From CAZHVS01 sp964536015 (GTDB lineage: Bacteria > Bacteroidota > Ignavibacteria > Ignavibacteriales > Ignavibacteriaceae): a stretch of 64,000 bases of DNA. How positions within the stretch are numbered: position 1 is the stretch's first letter; every line of letters begins with the position of its first letter. The translations under genes and the position numbers were made by a program. Below are positions 26,241 through 36,018 of the stretch, one piece after another. The stretch spans positions 62,001-126,000 of the forward strand of contig CAZHVS010000008.1 in NCBI GenBank assembly GCA_964536015.1. The letters are read 5' to 3'. The notes beneath the pieces were generated by a model that saw only the letters and a program-made list of their open reading frames with translations, did not search any database and was not told where the DNA came from.

Positions 26241-26834
26241 TTGGATAAAGTAGAATGTGAAATATTAGGACTTTCAAGTAATCCTGCTACTGGTGGCGCT
26301 TATGCACTCTTACTTAAAGAAATTTACGGTAACAGAAGATTACCAATTATTATTGGTCAGTTCGAGGCACAAGCTATCGGTCTAGAATTAGAAGGAATTA
26401 AACCTCCAAGACCTTTAACCCATGACTTACTGAAAACTTTGATAGAAAATCTTGGTGCAACAGTAACGGAAGTCGTAATACATCTATTGAAAGATAATAC
26501 CTTTCATGCAAAAATTGTCCTGGATATTTCATCATTAACAAATGAAATTGATGCTCGTCCAAGTGATGCAATTGCTCTGGCACTAAGAGTAAATGCCCCA
26601 ATATATGTTTCTGAAGCGGTCATGGCTGAAGCTGGCTTCACACCTTCAAAAGATTCATTTGGAGCTTCTGAAAAAGAAGATTATTTCGAAAAAAACAATC
26701 AACAACCTGCATCTAGAGAAGCAAGAATTGCCGCACTTCAAAATCAACTTAGGGAATTACTTGAACGTGAAGAGTACGAAAGAGCAGCTAAAATAAGAGA
26801 TGAAATAAAAAAATTAATTAACTCTCATAATTAA
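26241..26834 (+). CDS. Bifunctional nuclease (BFN/DUF151) domain protein with UVR motif
   Basis: This 197-residue protein has a BFN/DUF151 domain (about residues 1-135), with LPIIIGQFEAQAIGLELEG, RPLTHDLLKTLIENLGA and the DARPSDAIALALRV block. A C-terminal UvrB/UvrC-type motif follows at about residues 160-195 (LQNQLRELLEREEYERAAKI and RDEIKKL). Members of the family show RNase/DNase activity in plants, but the role in bacteria is not established. The start is TTG at 26241, with AGGA about 8 bases upstream; the domain begins directly afterwards. It follows etfA by 12 bases and is probably in the same operon. Its stop overlaps the stop of the convergent DUF2851 gene. Confidence 0.88.
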   Translation: MDKVECEILGLSSNPATGGAYALLLKEIYGNRRLPIIIGQFEAQAIGLELEGIKPPRPLTHDLLKTLIENLGATVTEVVIHLLKDNTFHAKIVLDISSLTNEIDARPSDAIALALRVNAPIYVSEAVMAEAGFTPSKDSFGASEKEDYFEKNNQQPASREARIAALQNQLRELLEREEYERAAKIRDEIKKLINSHN

Positions 26835-28312
26835 TTAAAAATCTTTTCACCAATCTTACATTTTTTACATTTCCTTTTAACACAATAATCTCTGTATAAT
26901 TCTATTAAACCAAAATAAATTATGGTGTTCTTATAAGCTTCTTTAAGATTTAATGCAGAAGAAGTTGTTTTTACAATTTTATTATCAAGTTTAAGAGTAA
27001 TATTTGAGTAAACATCCAGTACATTTTTTGCGTAATCTTTTTTATCAAACAATTCAAAATAAATATATGCAAACGGCATTATTGCATTCAATAAAATTTC
27101 ATCAGCTCTATTTAATCCAATAAAATACTTAATTAATTTTTCAGATTTTTTATTGAAAACATAGTGTCTTTTCCAGTAGCCATTTGACTTCACAACATAT
27201 AGCATTCTTATATTATGCAAAATTTTATTGAATGACATTTTTGTTTTAAAAAGCTGCAATGTCTTATTAATTAAATTTTCTGATAAAATTTTATGGATGA
27301 TTTTAATGCCACCTGCTAACCTGATAGTTGGAAAGTTATGAGGTCTTAATCTAAAGAAATGCCAATCGTTGTTTAAAAAAATATTTGAATCATAACTTTG
27401 TCTAACATCTGCCCATTTTTGGATTATTGTCCTTATATATTCCGAAGAATCTTCTTCTTTTATTTCTTCCACAGGTGGTATTAATCCGGATACATTGAAT
27501 AGAATTGCTTCGAGGATTTTTTCAAAATCTTCCTTTTTTGCAAGTGAGCGAATGTAAGCAATATCAACCGCCTGAGATAATTTTTTAAATATAAGTTTGT
27601 TCTGACTATAACCTAAAACTTCAAAAACACTTTCGTAAAAAAGTTGTTCCCATATTTGTTTCTTGCTTAGTTCCTCTATAGTCAGTTGTCTTTCTTCAAC
27701 TTTAGGAGTAAGTGAATATCTTACAACAGGTTCTTTCAAACGAAGATTTTCAATGTATGCCAGTTCTTTTAATCTTAAAACCATCCTTTCGCATTTTTGA
27801 CGAAACCTTTTAATGCCCAACTCATAAATGAAATCAATTTTTATTTTTTCATCTATTTTGTCATTAAGGTTATCACAAACAATGCTGTTCCGCGTTCCAG
27901 GTTTATTAAATTGATTACTTGAATTTTCACTTACAATTTGTTCTACAATTTTACTATCAAATTTATTTCCAATCTCAATAGTCTTTATTCGTCTTCCATT
28001 ATTTGAATTTAACGAATACCCTGGATTATCATTCTTTAACACAATTTGAAGAATAACTTTATTATATCTTTGGTTAATATTATGTCCGTGATTTTTCCAA
28101 TCTGATTTTTTTGTATCTATTTCAACATCTCCGACAAAAGTAATATTCCCGATTAGAATTTTAGCATTTTTAAAATCGGGACCACCTTTGTCCAGGTTTT
28201 CTTCACCGGAAAATAATATAACTACTTTTTCACCTTCATCTGTAAAATATTCTGATGGTACTTTTTGTTCTTTCCAGTATTTACAAATAATATTTTCGGA
28301 AATTTGTTCCAT
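26831..28312 (-). CDS. DUF2851 family protein
   Basis: This 493-residue protein belongs to the DUF2851 family common in Bacteroidota and relatives. Recognisable parts are the N-terminal SENIICKYWKEQK, the nuclease-like fold stretch GPDFKNAKILIG then FVGDVEIDTKKSDWKNHGH, a central QLFYESVFEVLGYSQNK and the late DWHFFRLRPHNFPTIRLAGG. A zinc-ligand-like CKKCK pair lies near the C-terminus. The GDVEI and W-x2-H features resemble a PD-(D/E)XK-like core, but no biochemical role is established. It lies 5 bases after pyrF at the end of the mre operon, and its 3' end overlaps the end of the convergent BFN gene by 4 bases. Confidence 0.85.
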   Translation of the reverse strand: MEQISENIICKYWKEQKVPSEYFTDEGEKVVILFSGEENLDKGGPDFKNAKILIGNITFVGDVEIDTKKSDWKNHGHNINQRYNKVILQIVLKNDNPGYSLNSNNGRRIKTIEIGNKFDSKIVEQIVSENSSNQFNKPGTRNSIVCDNLNDKIDEKIKIDFIYELGIKRFRQKCERMVLRLKELAYIENLRLKEPVVRYSLTPKVEERQLTIEELSKKQIWEQLFYESVFEVLGYSQNKLIFKKLSQAVDIAYIRSLAKKEDFEKILEAILFNVSGLIPPVEEIKEEDSSEYIRTIIQKWADVRQSYDSNIFLNNDWHFFRLRPHNFPTIRLAGGIKIIHKILSENLINKTLQLFKTKMSFNKILHNIRMLYVVKSNGYWKRHYVFNKKSEKLIKYFIGLNRADEILLNAIMPFAYIYFELFDKKDYAKNVLDVYSNITLKLDNKIVKTTSSALNLKEAYKNTIIYFGLIELYRDYCVKRKCKKCKIGEKIFN

Positions 28313-28317
28313 TATTT

Positions 28318-29139
28318 TTAGTCAGATTTCTTAAAGATTTGTTGAACAATGGTATTCAAACTATGGAGTTCTTTTGCAGCCGCTTTTCCAAAATTTTTGG
28401 AATTATCTTTGTAAATTATTCCTCTGCTTGAATTAATTAAGAAAGAATTAATTTTATTTTCTACAAATACTGAAACTACTTTTTCTAAATCACCCCCCTG
28501 TGCACCAATTCCTGGAAGTAAGATCGGAAGATTTTTAAGTGAAGAAATATTACGCTTAAGTTCTTCTGGGTTTGTTGCACCAAAGACAACTCCACAATTT
28601 TTTTTCTCATTCCATAAATGAATCTTATCAATCACTTTCTGAAAAACGAAAGTATAATCATTTAGAATCAGTTTTTCAAAATCATTTGCACCAGAATTAG
28701 AGGTTAATGCAAGGATAAAATTAATTTTATCTTCATACTTGAGAAATGGTTTTACAGAATCACTTCCCATATAAGGATTAATTGTTGAAGCATCTACATT
28801 AAAATAATCAAACAACGATTGTGCATACATAGTTGATGTATTTGCAATATCACCTCTTTTTGCATCACCAATTATAAAAGTTTCTTTTCCAATATATTCT
28901 ATTGTTTTTCTTAATGATACTAAGCCTTCAATTCCATGCTTCTCATAAAAGGCAAAATTAAGTTTATAAGCCGCAGCTTCATCAATTGTATTATCAACAA
29001 TTATTTTATTGAACTCAAAAATCGGATCTTCGTTATTCAAAAGATGAACAGGTATTTTATCAATATCAGTATCAAGTCCAACACAAATATGTTTTCTGTT
29101 CTGAATGAAAGACTCAAATTTTTCATGTGCAGTCTTCAT
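28318..29139 (-). CDS. pyrF: Orotidine 5'-phosphate decarboxylase (long type)
   Basis: PyrF converts OMP to UMP, the last step of de novo UMP synthesis. The 273-residue protein is of the longer subfamily. It has ICVGLDTDIDKIP, the catalytic block IIGDAKRGDIANTSTMYAQS with its Asp-Lys-Asp network, the subfamily motif VFGATNPEEL, and LLPGIGAQGGD for phosphate binding. The start overlaps the end of rodA by 4 bases, so translation is coupled. Its place at the end of the cell-shape cluster links pyrimidine supply with wall synthesis genes. Confidence 0.96.
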   Translation of the reverse strand: MKTAHEKFESFIQNRKHICVGLDTDIDKIPVHLLNNEDPIFEFNKIIVDNTIDEAAAYKLNFAFYEKHGIEGLVSLRKTIEYIGKETFIIGDAKRGDIANTSTMYAQSLFDYFNVDASTINPYMGSDSVKPFLKYEDKINFILALTSNSGANDFEKLILNDYTFVFQKVIDKIHLWNEKKNCGVVFGATNPEELKRNISSLKNLPILLPGIGAQGGDLEKVVSVFVENKINSFLINSSRGIIYKDNSKNFGKAAAKELHSLNTIVQQIFKKSD

Positions 29140-30362
29140 GTATAATTCTTTCTTGTTCTATATACGTTAAAAATGATACCAAGCATCATCATATTTATTA
29201 GCAATGAGCTACCACCATAACTTACAAAGGGTAATGGAATTCCAATTACTGGTAAAATACCAATGACCATTCCAATATTAATTACAAAATGAATAAAGTA
29301 TACTGCTAATATACCAATCAAAACCAAACTTAGAAATTTATCTTTTGCCTGTGATGCAATATGTAAAATTTTTATGAAGATAAATAAAAACAGTCCAAGT
29401 ACGATTATACTTCCAACAAATCCAAATTCTTCTCCAATTACGCAATAGATAAAATCAGTCCACTGCTCAGGAATATACTGTAATTGGGTTTGAGTACCAT
29501 TCAAAAAACCCTTGCCGAAAATACCGCCAGAACCGATTGCAACTTTTGCTTGAATAGCATTATAACCTGAACCAAGTGGATCTGCCATTGGATCGATGAA
29601 GGATTTAATTCTCAATTGTTGATGTGGACTTAAAATTTTATAAACATTGTCAACAAAAAATCCGGCCGCAAGATTCAATCCTAACAAAGAGCCACTTGTA
29701 AATAAGTCTCGCTTGAATAAAAATAATAAAACCAAACAAATTAAAATTGAAGCAATAAAATATATCGTTCCAAACAAAGCTGAGATTGCGACTATTGGAG
29801 GACTAAGAACAACAAACAAACCGAACAAACTAATTCCCCTCCAGAACATTAAAGCAAGAATAAGACTCACAAAAACAAAAGAACTTCCCAAATCAGGTTC
29901 AAGAAGAATTAATAAAACTGGAAATAAACCTATACTCAAAGTGATAATAATATCCTTAAATGAATCAAGATTTACATTTTCTTTGCTTAAATACCATGCA
30001 AGCATTAAAATGGTTGCTAATTTTGCAAACTCTGCTGGTTGAAAACTAAATCCACCAAAAGCTATCCAGCCTTTTGCTCCTTTAATTACTCTTCCTATTA
30101 CAAGCACAATCATCAATAAAAGAATAGCTAGAGAATAAGAAGGAATAGCAGCAAAACGAAATGATTTTGTAGGAAGAAATGTAATTACAAAAAATACTAC
30201 AATTGAAATACCGAAAGAAACAACCTGCTTTATGAAATTTGTTTTCTCTATTGAAGCTCTAGTAGAACTATAAATTCCAAGAAGTCCAAGAATGATTAAT
30301 ATTAAAATTGATCCAAAGAAATAAAGATCAAATTTATCATTTAACTTATAATCAATCCTCAT
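29136..30362 (-). CDS. rodA: Peptidoglycan glycosyltransferase RodA
   Basis: RodA is the SEDS-family glycosyltransferase that polymerises lipid II for cell elongation, working with PBP2. The 408-residue protein has about ten membrane segments. Family blocks include GAKGWIAFGGFSFQPAEFAK, LILLEPDLGSSFVFV, the catalytic-side loop around PLGSGYNAIQAKVAIGSGG, PEQWTDFIYCVIGEEFGFVG and the closing GIPLPFVSYGGSSLLINMM. It overlaps mrdA by 11 bases and pyrF by 4 bases, consistent with strict co-expression with its transpeptidase partner. Confidence 0.97.
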   Translation of the reverse strand: MRIDYKLNDKFDLYFFGSILILIILGLLGIYSSTRASIEKTNFIKQVVSFGISIVVFFVITFLPTKSFRFAAIPSYSLAILLLMIVLVIGRVIKGAKGWIAFGGFSFQPAEFAKLATILMLAWYLSKENVNLDSFKDIIITLSIGLFPVLLILLEPDLGSSFVFVSLILALMFWRGISLFGLFVVLSPPIVAISALFGTIYFIASILICLVLLFLFKRDLFTSGSLLGLNLAAGFFVDNVYKILSPHQQLRIKSFIDPMADPLGSGYNAIQAKVAIGSGGIFGKGFLNGTQTQLQYIPEQWTDFIYCVIGEEFGFVGSIIVLGLFLFIFIKILHIASQAKDKFLSLVLIGILAVYFIHFVINIGMVIGILPVIGIPLPFVSYGGSSLLINMMMLGIIFNVYRTRKNYT

Positions 30363-32142
30363 AACTTTGCCCTGTTGTATCTATAATTGCAGTTGAATAA
30401 GGAACTTCTCTTCCAAAATATTTTAATATTAATTTTTTTGCGATAGGAGCAGCCCAGGTTGCACCAAATCCAGCATTTTCTACAAGAACAGCAATTGCAA
30501 TCTTTGGATTATCTGATGGTGCAAAACAAATAAACCAGGCATGATCTTTACCATGAGGATTTTGAGCAGTCCCTGTCTTTCCAGAAATAGGCAAATCCGG
30601 AATGCGAATTGATGTACCTGTACCACTTCCCTGCACTACTAAAAACATTCCTTGTTTAACAATATCAAATGTTTTTTGACTTACATTAGTATTTACTTCA
30701 GGATATTTCAATGGTACAAATTTTTTATTTTCATCAAGATAACCTTTAACAAGATGCGGAATAAATGACTTCCCATTATTTGCAATTAATGCAGTATAAA
30801 ATGCTAGTTGTAAAGGAGTCGTACTTATTTCCCCTTGTCCTATTCCCAGACTTACCATAATTCCCTGAGGCCAGTTTTTTCCATAAATTTTTTCATAATA
30901 TTTAGAAGTAGGTATTAATCCAGCACTTTCTTCATTAATATCAACCCCTGTTTTATGGCCCAATCCAAATTTCCATGCAAATTGAGCAAGTCTGTCTAAT
31001 CCAATCTTAAATATTAATTGATAGAAAAAAGTATTGCAGGATTTTTCAATTGCATGAATAACATTAACCGAACCATGAGCTCCGTGACATTTAAAAAATC
31101 TTCCGAATGTAAATCCTCCTCCGCAAAAAAGAGTTGAGTTTTCATTTATTACTCCAAGTTCTAATCCGGCTATTGCACATAGTATTTTAAATGTTGATCC
31201 AGGTGGATGTGCAGCCATAGTAGAACGATTAAATTGAGGTTTCAATGGATCAGTATATAGTTTTTGAAGATATGATTTTGGAGTAACATATGAAAATTGA
31301 TTTAAATCGAAATCCGGAGCTGAAACCATAGCAAGAATTTCTCCTGTCTTTGGTTCAATCGCTACCACTGCACCACTTTTTCCTTTAAGTTCTTCTTCAG
31401 CAATTTTTTGCAGATTAACATCTATACCAAGAACAAGGTCTTTACCTTTTATAGATTCGACATCTTTTTTTCCGTCTTTGTATTTCCCAACTTCTCTTCT
31501 TTTTGCATCGACTAAAACATAATTATAACCTTTAACACCTCGTATTTCTTTTTCATAATATTTTTCCAATCCTGTAAAACCAATTAAATCACCAGGGTTA
31601 TAATAATCTTTTTCCTGCTTAAGTTTTTGTGGACTTATTTCTTTTGAGTAACCAAAAACGTGAGCACCCATAACACCAGCAGGATAACCTCTTTGTAATT
31701 CAATAATGTAATCTACTCCGGGAAGAGTTTCTATGTTTTCTTCAATCCATGCAATAGCTGAAAAATCAACGCCTCTTTTAACTTTTAATGGAAGATGCTT
31801 TGAATACTCTTTATTTCTATACAATAAATTATTTATATAACCTGAATCAAGCTCAAGAATTGCTTCTAATATTTTATTGTTCTTTTTCTCATATTCATAT
31901 GGTGTAATTCTTACTGTGTATGCAGGAATATTTTCCACAAGTAGCTTCATATTTCTATCCCAGAAAGCGCCTCTTAAAGGAATTTGTTCTATGGCTTTAA
32001 TACTGTTTCCGGAAGACTTTTCATCATACTCTTCATGTTGAATAATCTGCATTTGAAATAATTTTATTGAATAGACTAGAAAAATTACTATCATTAAAGC
32101 ATAAATAATTTTTTTCCTATCAATAGAAATTAAAGGACTCAA
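30352..32142 (-). CDS. mrdA: Penicillin-binding protein 2
   Basis: This 596-residue class B penicillin-binding protein is the transpeptidase of the elongasome. It has one N-terminal membrane anchor (about residues 10-30), a pedestal domain with PLRGAFWDRN near 56-64 and FGYSKEIS, and a C-terminal transpeptidase domain. The three active-site motifs are visible: STFK at 316-319, SCN at 368-370 and KTG at 522-524. The gene overlaps mreD by 4 bases and rodA by 11. Length and pairing with rodA distinguish it from the division enzyme FtsI. Confidence 0.97.
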   Translation of the reverse strand: MSPLISIDRKKIIYALMIVIFLVYSIKLFQMQIIQHEEYDEKSSGNSIKAIEQIPLRGAFWDRNMKLLVENIPAYTVRITPYEYEKKNNKILEAILELDSGYINNLLYRNKEYSKHLPLKVKRGVDFSAIAWIEENIETLPGVDYIIELQRGYPAGVMGAHVFGYSKEISPQKLKQEKDYYNPGDLIGFTGLEKYYEKEIRGVKGYNYVLVDAKRREVGKYKDGKKDVESIKGKDLVLGIDVNLQKIAEEELKGKSGAVVAIEPKTGEILAMVSAPDFDLNQFSYVTPKSYLQKLYTDPLKPQFNRSTMAAHPPGSTFKILCAIAGLELGVINENSTLFCGGGFTFGRFFKCHGAHGSVNVIHAIEKSCNTFFYQLIFKIGLDRLAQFAWKFGLGHKTGVDINEESAGLIPTSKYYEKIYGKNWPQGIMVSLGIGQGEISTTPLQLAFYTALIANNGKSFIPHLVKGYLDENKKFVPLKYPEVNTNVSQKTFDIVKQGMFLVVQGSGTGTSIRIPDLPISGKTGTAQNPHGKDHAWFICFAPSDNPKIAIAVLVENAGFGATWAAPIAKKLILKYFGREVPYSTAIIDTTGQSYED

Positions 32143-32624
32143 ATATATCTCCTCTTTGGATAGAAAATAGTAATTATAGTGCTTAGAACTGTGGTGTAAA
32201 CTGCTGGAAATAATCCCTGATTAATTAATAAAGAGAAAATATTTGTCGTTATTTCAAAACTTGAAATTAGTGTGAAAGCTACCGAATCAATAATTGAACA
32301 AAGAAGAACAATTAATAAAAATAAATACGAAGTAAAGTAAATATCTTTTTTATTTTCATTATAAAAAAACCCTGCAATAAAACCTGCAAGAGTTTTGGTG
32401 AACATTGTACTTCCAATAATTCCACCGGTAATTAAATCGAATGTCAAACCATAAATTGAACCCAAGACAGTTCCAAATAATTGTCCTTTTCTCAATGTAT
32501 AATACACCAGAATAATAAGTACCAAATCAGGAATAATACCTTCAATAGAGATAAAAGGAACTATAATTATCTGAATTAACAGAGCTGCAATAAAAAGTAA
32601 GATAGGTAGGAGATAATCTCTCAT
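32139..32624 (-). CDS. mreD: Rod shape-determining protein MreD
   Basis: This 161-residue integral membrane protein has about five hydrophobic segments (MRDYLLPILLFIAALLIQII onward). It contains the MreD-like SIEGIIPDLVLIILVYYTLR region and GTVLGSIYGLTFDLITGG. MreD is an inner-membrane component of the elongasome with no known enzymatic activity. MreD sequences are poorly conserved, so position between mreC (4 bases upstream) and mrdA (4-base overlap) is an important part of the call. Confidence 0.92.
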   Translation of the reverse strand: MRDYLLPILLFIAALLIQIIIVPFISIEGIIPDLVLIILVYYTLRKGQLFGTVLGSIYGLTFDLITGGIIGSTMFTKTLAGFIAGFFYNENKKDIYFTSYLFLLIVLLCSIIDSVAFTLISSFEITTNIFSLLINQGLFPAVYTTVLSTIITIFYPKRRYI

Positions 32625-32628
32625 ATAA

Positions 32629-33456
32629 TTATCTGTTATAAAAATTTAATTCAACATTATTCTGAACTTTGGATTGTGTCATCTGCAAAACGAATACATT
32701 TTCTACTTTTACGAAATCAACAAAAGGTTTAACTACAAGATTATTAAACCAACCTTTTTCAGGATTAATAATTTTTGTAACAATTCCAACCGGTATTGGC
32801 AGATTAATCAAAGCACTTCTTTCAGAGGTAATAATTCTATCACCGACTTTAACATCCGCTGTTTTAGGAAGATTTGTTACAGTAAGATATTCACCATTCC
32901 ACCTGAGGATACCTTCAAAACGACTTCTCTGATCTTTTACAATTATTCGAAAATAAGTATTCTGTAAAATCCGTACGGAAGAATAATCTGATGCACAAAA
33001 ATTCACAATACCAACTAATCCTTCACCATTTATTACGGGCATACCTGGTTTAATTCCTTTGACGTAACCAGCATTTATTGAAAAGTTACCACTTGATGCT
33101 TCAATATCTTTAGAAATAATCTGGACAGGAATTAAAGTGTATTTGGAAGTATCCTTAAGAGAAATTAAAGATTGAAGTTCTTCATTTATAATTCCATATT
33201 CTCTTAATTTATTAATCTCAATCATTAAATCAGCATTTACTTTTCTTAATCTTTCGTTTTCTGCTTCAAGATTGGATGGAGACAGTATTCCGCTAAGGAC
33301 TGAATTAACTATTGCAAAATTTCCAAAAATAAATGCTTTGAAATTTCGTATTGATTTTTGTTCGTTTTGAGAGATTAGAAATAAACTGAATAGAATAAGA
33401 ATGACAAAAACTATATACTCTTTAAAATCATCCCATATCTTTTTAATTATTTTCAC
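32629..33456 (-). CDS. mreC: Rod shape-determining protein MreC
   Basis: This 275-residue protein has a short cytoplasmic tail, one membrane helix (about residues 12-30), a coiled-coil stretch (LEAENERLRKVNADLMIEIN) and the periplasmic beta-rich MreC core. The core carries GYVKGIKPGMPVINGEGLVG, GDRIITSERSALINLPIPVG and the late VVKPFVDFVKVENVFVL. MreC links the MreB cytoskeleton to PBP2 in the periplasm. It lies 2 bases after mreB and 4 bases before mreD. Confidence 0.95.
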   Translation of the reverse strand: MKIIKKIWDDFKEYIVFVILILFSLFLISQNEQKSIRNFKAFIFGNFAIVNSVLSGILSPSNLEAENERLRKVNADLMIEINKLREYGIINEELQSLISLKDTSKYTLIPVQIISKDIEASSGNFSINAGYVKGIKPGMPVINGEGLVGIVNFCASDYSSVRILQNTYFRIIVKDQRSRFEGILRWNGEYLTVTNLPKTADVKVGDRIITSERSALINLPIPVGIVTKIINPEKGWFNNLVVKPFVDFVKVENVFVLQMTQSKVQNNVELNFYNR

Positions 33457-33458
33457 TT

Positions 33459-34484
33459 TTAGTAACGCCTGTTACGAATCAAAACTCGCGAATAATGATT
33501 TAAGTTTTCAATAATTTTTCCTGCACCTCTTGCAACTGCAGTTAATGGGTCTTCAGCAACATGAACGGGTAAATTTGTTTCAAGTCGTATTCTTTCATCT
33601 AGTCCTTTCAATAAAGCCCCACCACCAGTAATCATTACGCCTCTATCAAGAATATCTGCTGATAATTCAGGGGGAGTTCTTTCCAAGGATTGACGAACTG
33701 CATCAACAATTTGTTGAACACTCTCGTTTAATGCTTCTCGAATTTCAACAGATGAAACTTCTGTTGTTTTTGGGACACCACCAACAAGGTCTCTTCCTTT
33801 TACCTGTATCGTGAGTTCTTCTTTAAGATTAATTGCAGAACCAACTTCGCATTTAATTGCTTCTGCAGTTCTTTCACCGATAAGTATGTTATGATTTTTT
33901 TTAAAAAATTGAGCAATTGCATAATTCATTTCATCGCCAGCAATACGAATAGATTCTTCATTTACAATACCGGATAAAGCAATTACTGCAATTTCAGTTG
34001 TCCCACCCCCAATGTCAATAATCATACTTCCGACAGGTGCATCTACATCAATACCAATTCCAATAGCTGCAGCCATAGGTTCTGCAACAAGATGAACTTC
34101 TTTTGCACCTGCGTGTTCAGCACTATCTCTTACTGCACGCTTTTCAACCTCAGTTATTCCACTTGGGACAGCAACAACAATTCTTCTGCTGGTTACAAAA
34201 CTTGCATTCACTTTTTTAATAAATGCACGAATCATTCCTTCTGCTATTTCAAAATCAGCAATAACACCATCACGCATAGGACGAGTAACTTTAATTTCTT
34301 TATGTTCTCTACCCTGCATCTCTTTAGCTTTATTACCTAATGCAATTATTTTTTTCGTGTTTTTATCAAAAGCAACTATAGAAGGTTCATTAAGTACAAT
34401 ACCTTTACCCTTAACATAGATTAGAGTATTGGCAGTACCCAAATCCATAGCAATATCAGCAGAAAATAAATCGAATAAACCCAT
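33459..34484 (-). CDS. mreB: Rod shape-determining actin homologue MreB
   Basis: MreB forms membrane-bound filaments that orient lateral wall synthesis. The 341-residue protein has the actin/HSP70 phosphate loops IAMDLGTANTLIYVKGKGIV at the N-terminus, the central MIIDIGGGTTEIAVIALSGI and the adenosine motif VMITGGGALLKGLD. The conserved RPMRDGVIADFE block is also present. It sits 8 bases after purH and 2 bases before mreC, leading the mreBCD-mrdA-rodA block. Confidence 0.98.
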   Translation of the reverse strand: MGLFDLFSADIAMDLGTANTLIYVKGKGIVLNEPSIVAFDKNTKKIIALGNKAKEMQGREHKEIKVTRPMRDGVIADFEIAEGMIRAFIKKVNASFVTSRRIVVAVPSGITEVEKRAVRDSAEHAGAKEVHLVAEPMAAAIGIGIDVDAPVGSMIIDIGGGTTEIAVIALSGIVNEESIRIAGDEMNYAIAQFFKKNHNILIGERTAEAIKCEVGSAINLKEELTIQVKGRDLVGGVPKTTEVSSVEIREALNESVQQIVDAVRQSLERTPPELSADILDRGVMITGGGALLKGLDERIRLETNLPVHVAEDPLTAVARGAGKIIENLNHYSRVLIRNRRY

Positions 34485-34492
34485 CTTTCCTC

Positions 34493-36010
34493 TTAATGTT
34501 TAAAGTGTCTAATTCCAGTGAATAACATTGTAACTCCATTTTTATCAGCCGATTCAATAACTTCGTTATCTCTGATCGAGCCACCAGGTTGTATAAAAGC
34601 AGTTGCTCCATATTTAACGGCTTCTAGTAAACCATCAGCAAACGGAAAATAAGCATCTGATGCAACGACAGAAGCATTAAGATCAATATTAAATTCTTTA
34701 GCTTTCATAATTGCAACTCTTACTGCATCAACTCTTGATACTTGTCCAGCTCCTATTCCCACAGTACTTTTATTCTTTGCAAAAACTATTGTATTAGATT
34801 TAGCATTTTTTGCAACAACCCATGCAAACTTTAAATCATCCAGTTGTTTATTGTCAGGAACTTGTTTGGTTACAATTTTTACATTTATAAAATCATTTTT
34901 TATTTTATCATTTTCCTGTTTAAGTACACCACCAGGAATACTTTTATAAGCGTATTTAATCTCGTTTAATGTTTTTTTCTGAACTAAAATTCTTCTGTCT
35001 TTTTTCTTCCTTAAAATATCAATAGCTTTTTCAGAATAACCGGGTGCAATTACTACTTCAAGAAATATCTCATTCAACTTTAGTGCAAGTTCTTCTTCAA
35101 TGCTATTATTGAACGCTACTATTCCGCCATATGCAGCTACAGGATCACAAGAAAGAGCGTTTTTATATGCTTCTAAAGATGAACCTGAAGTTGCAACACC
35201 ACAAGGATTGTTATGTTTAATAATTACAGATGAGAATGGTTCAAGTTCATCGATCAATTCCACCGCTGAAGTTACATCAAGAATATTGTTATATGATAAT
35301 TCTTTGCCATGAAGAAAATCAAAATAACTTAAAAAGTCACCATAAAGTTCTGCTTTTTGATGAGGATTTTCTCCATATCTTAAATCAATTGATTTTTTAA
35401 GATTTAGTCTAAAATCTTTACTTGGAATATCAAATGTTTGCTCTAACTTATTGGCAATTAACGTATCATAAGACGAAGTGTATGCAAATGCTTCGACTGC
35501 AAGCTTTTCCCTCGTCTTGTCTGAAACTTTTCCTTTTTTAATTTCTTCAAGAAAAAGATCATATTGTCCAGGGTTCGTTAAAACAGAAACAAATTTATAA
35601 TTTTTTGCTGCAGCTCTAATTAAACTTGGACCACCAATATCAATATTTTCAATTAATTCATCTTTTGTTGAATCAGGATTTGCAGCAAATTTTTCGAATG
35701 GATAAAGATTAACACACACAATATCAATTTCACAAATATCATTTTCCGCAGATTGTTTAATATGAAGTTCGTCATCTCTTTTAAATAATATTCCACCAAA
35801 TATTTTAGGATTTAATGTTTTAACTCTACCATTCAGAATTTCGGGAAATCCTGTAAAACTGCTTATTTCAATTGTATCTATTCCAGCATCAATTAATGCT
35901 TTTGCTGTTCCACCTGTAGCAAGAATTTTATATTCTAACTTTCTTATTTCTTTTGCGAATTCAATTAAATTCGCTTTATCCGAAACACTAATTAAAATGT
36001 ACTTATCCAA
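34493..36010 (-). CDS. purH: Bifunctional AICAR transformylase / IMP cyclohydrolase
   Basis: PurH carries out the last two steps of IMP synthesis. The N-terminal methylglyoxal-synthase-like cyclohydrolase domain (about 1-195) has ILATGGTAKALIDAGIDTIE and FPEILNGRVKTLNPKIFGGI. The C-terminal formyltransferase domain has VIIKHNNPCGVATSG, DPVAAYGGIVAFN, VGIGAGQVSRVDAVRVA and the late DAYFPFADGL with TAFIQPGGSIRD. The 505 residues fit the family. It is 8 bases from purN and 8 from mreB. Physical linkage of purH with the mre block is also known in Bacteroidota. Confidence 0.98.
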   Translation of the reverse strand: MDKYILISVSDKANLIEFAKEIRKLEYKILATGGTAKALIDAGIDTIEISSFTGFPEILNGRVKTLNPKIFGGILFKRDDELHIKQSAENDICEIDIVCVNLYPFEKFAANPDSTKDELIENIDIGGPSLIRAAAKNYKFVSVLTNPGQYDLFLEEIKKGKVSDKTREKLAVEAFAYTSSYDTLIANKLEQTFDIPSKDFRLNLKKSIDLRYGENPHQKAELYGDFLSYFDFLHGKELSYNNILDVTSAVELIDELEPFSSVIIKHNNPCGVATSGSSLEAYKNALSCDPVAAYGGIVAFNNSIEEELALKLNEIFLEVVIAPGYSEKAIDILRKKKDRRILVQKKTLNEIKYAYKSIPGGVLKQENDKIKNDFINVKIVTKQVPDNKQLDDLKFAWVVAKNAKSNTIVFAKNKSTVGIGAGQVSRVDAVRVAIMKAKEFNIDLNASVVASDAYFPFADGLLEAVKYGATAFIQPGGSIRDNEVIESADKNGVTMLFTGIRHFKH

Positions 36011-36018
36011 AACTTAGT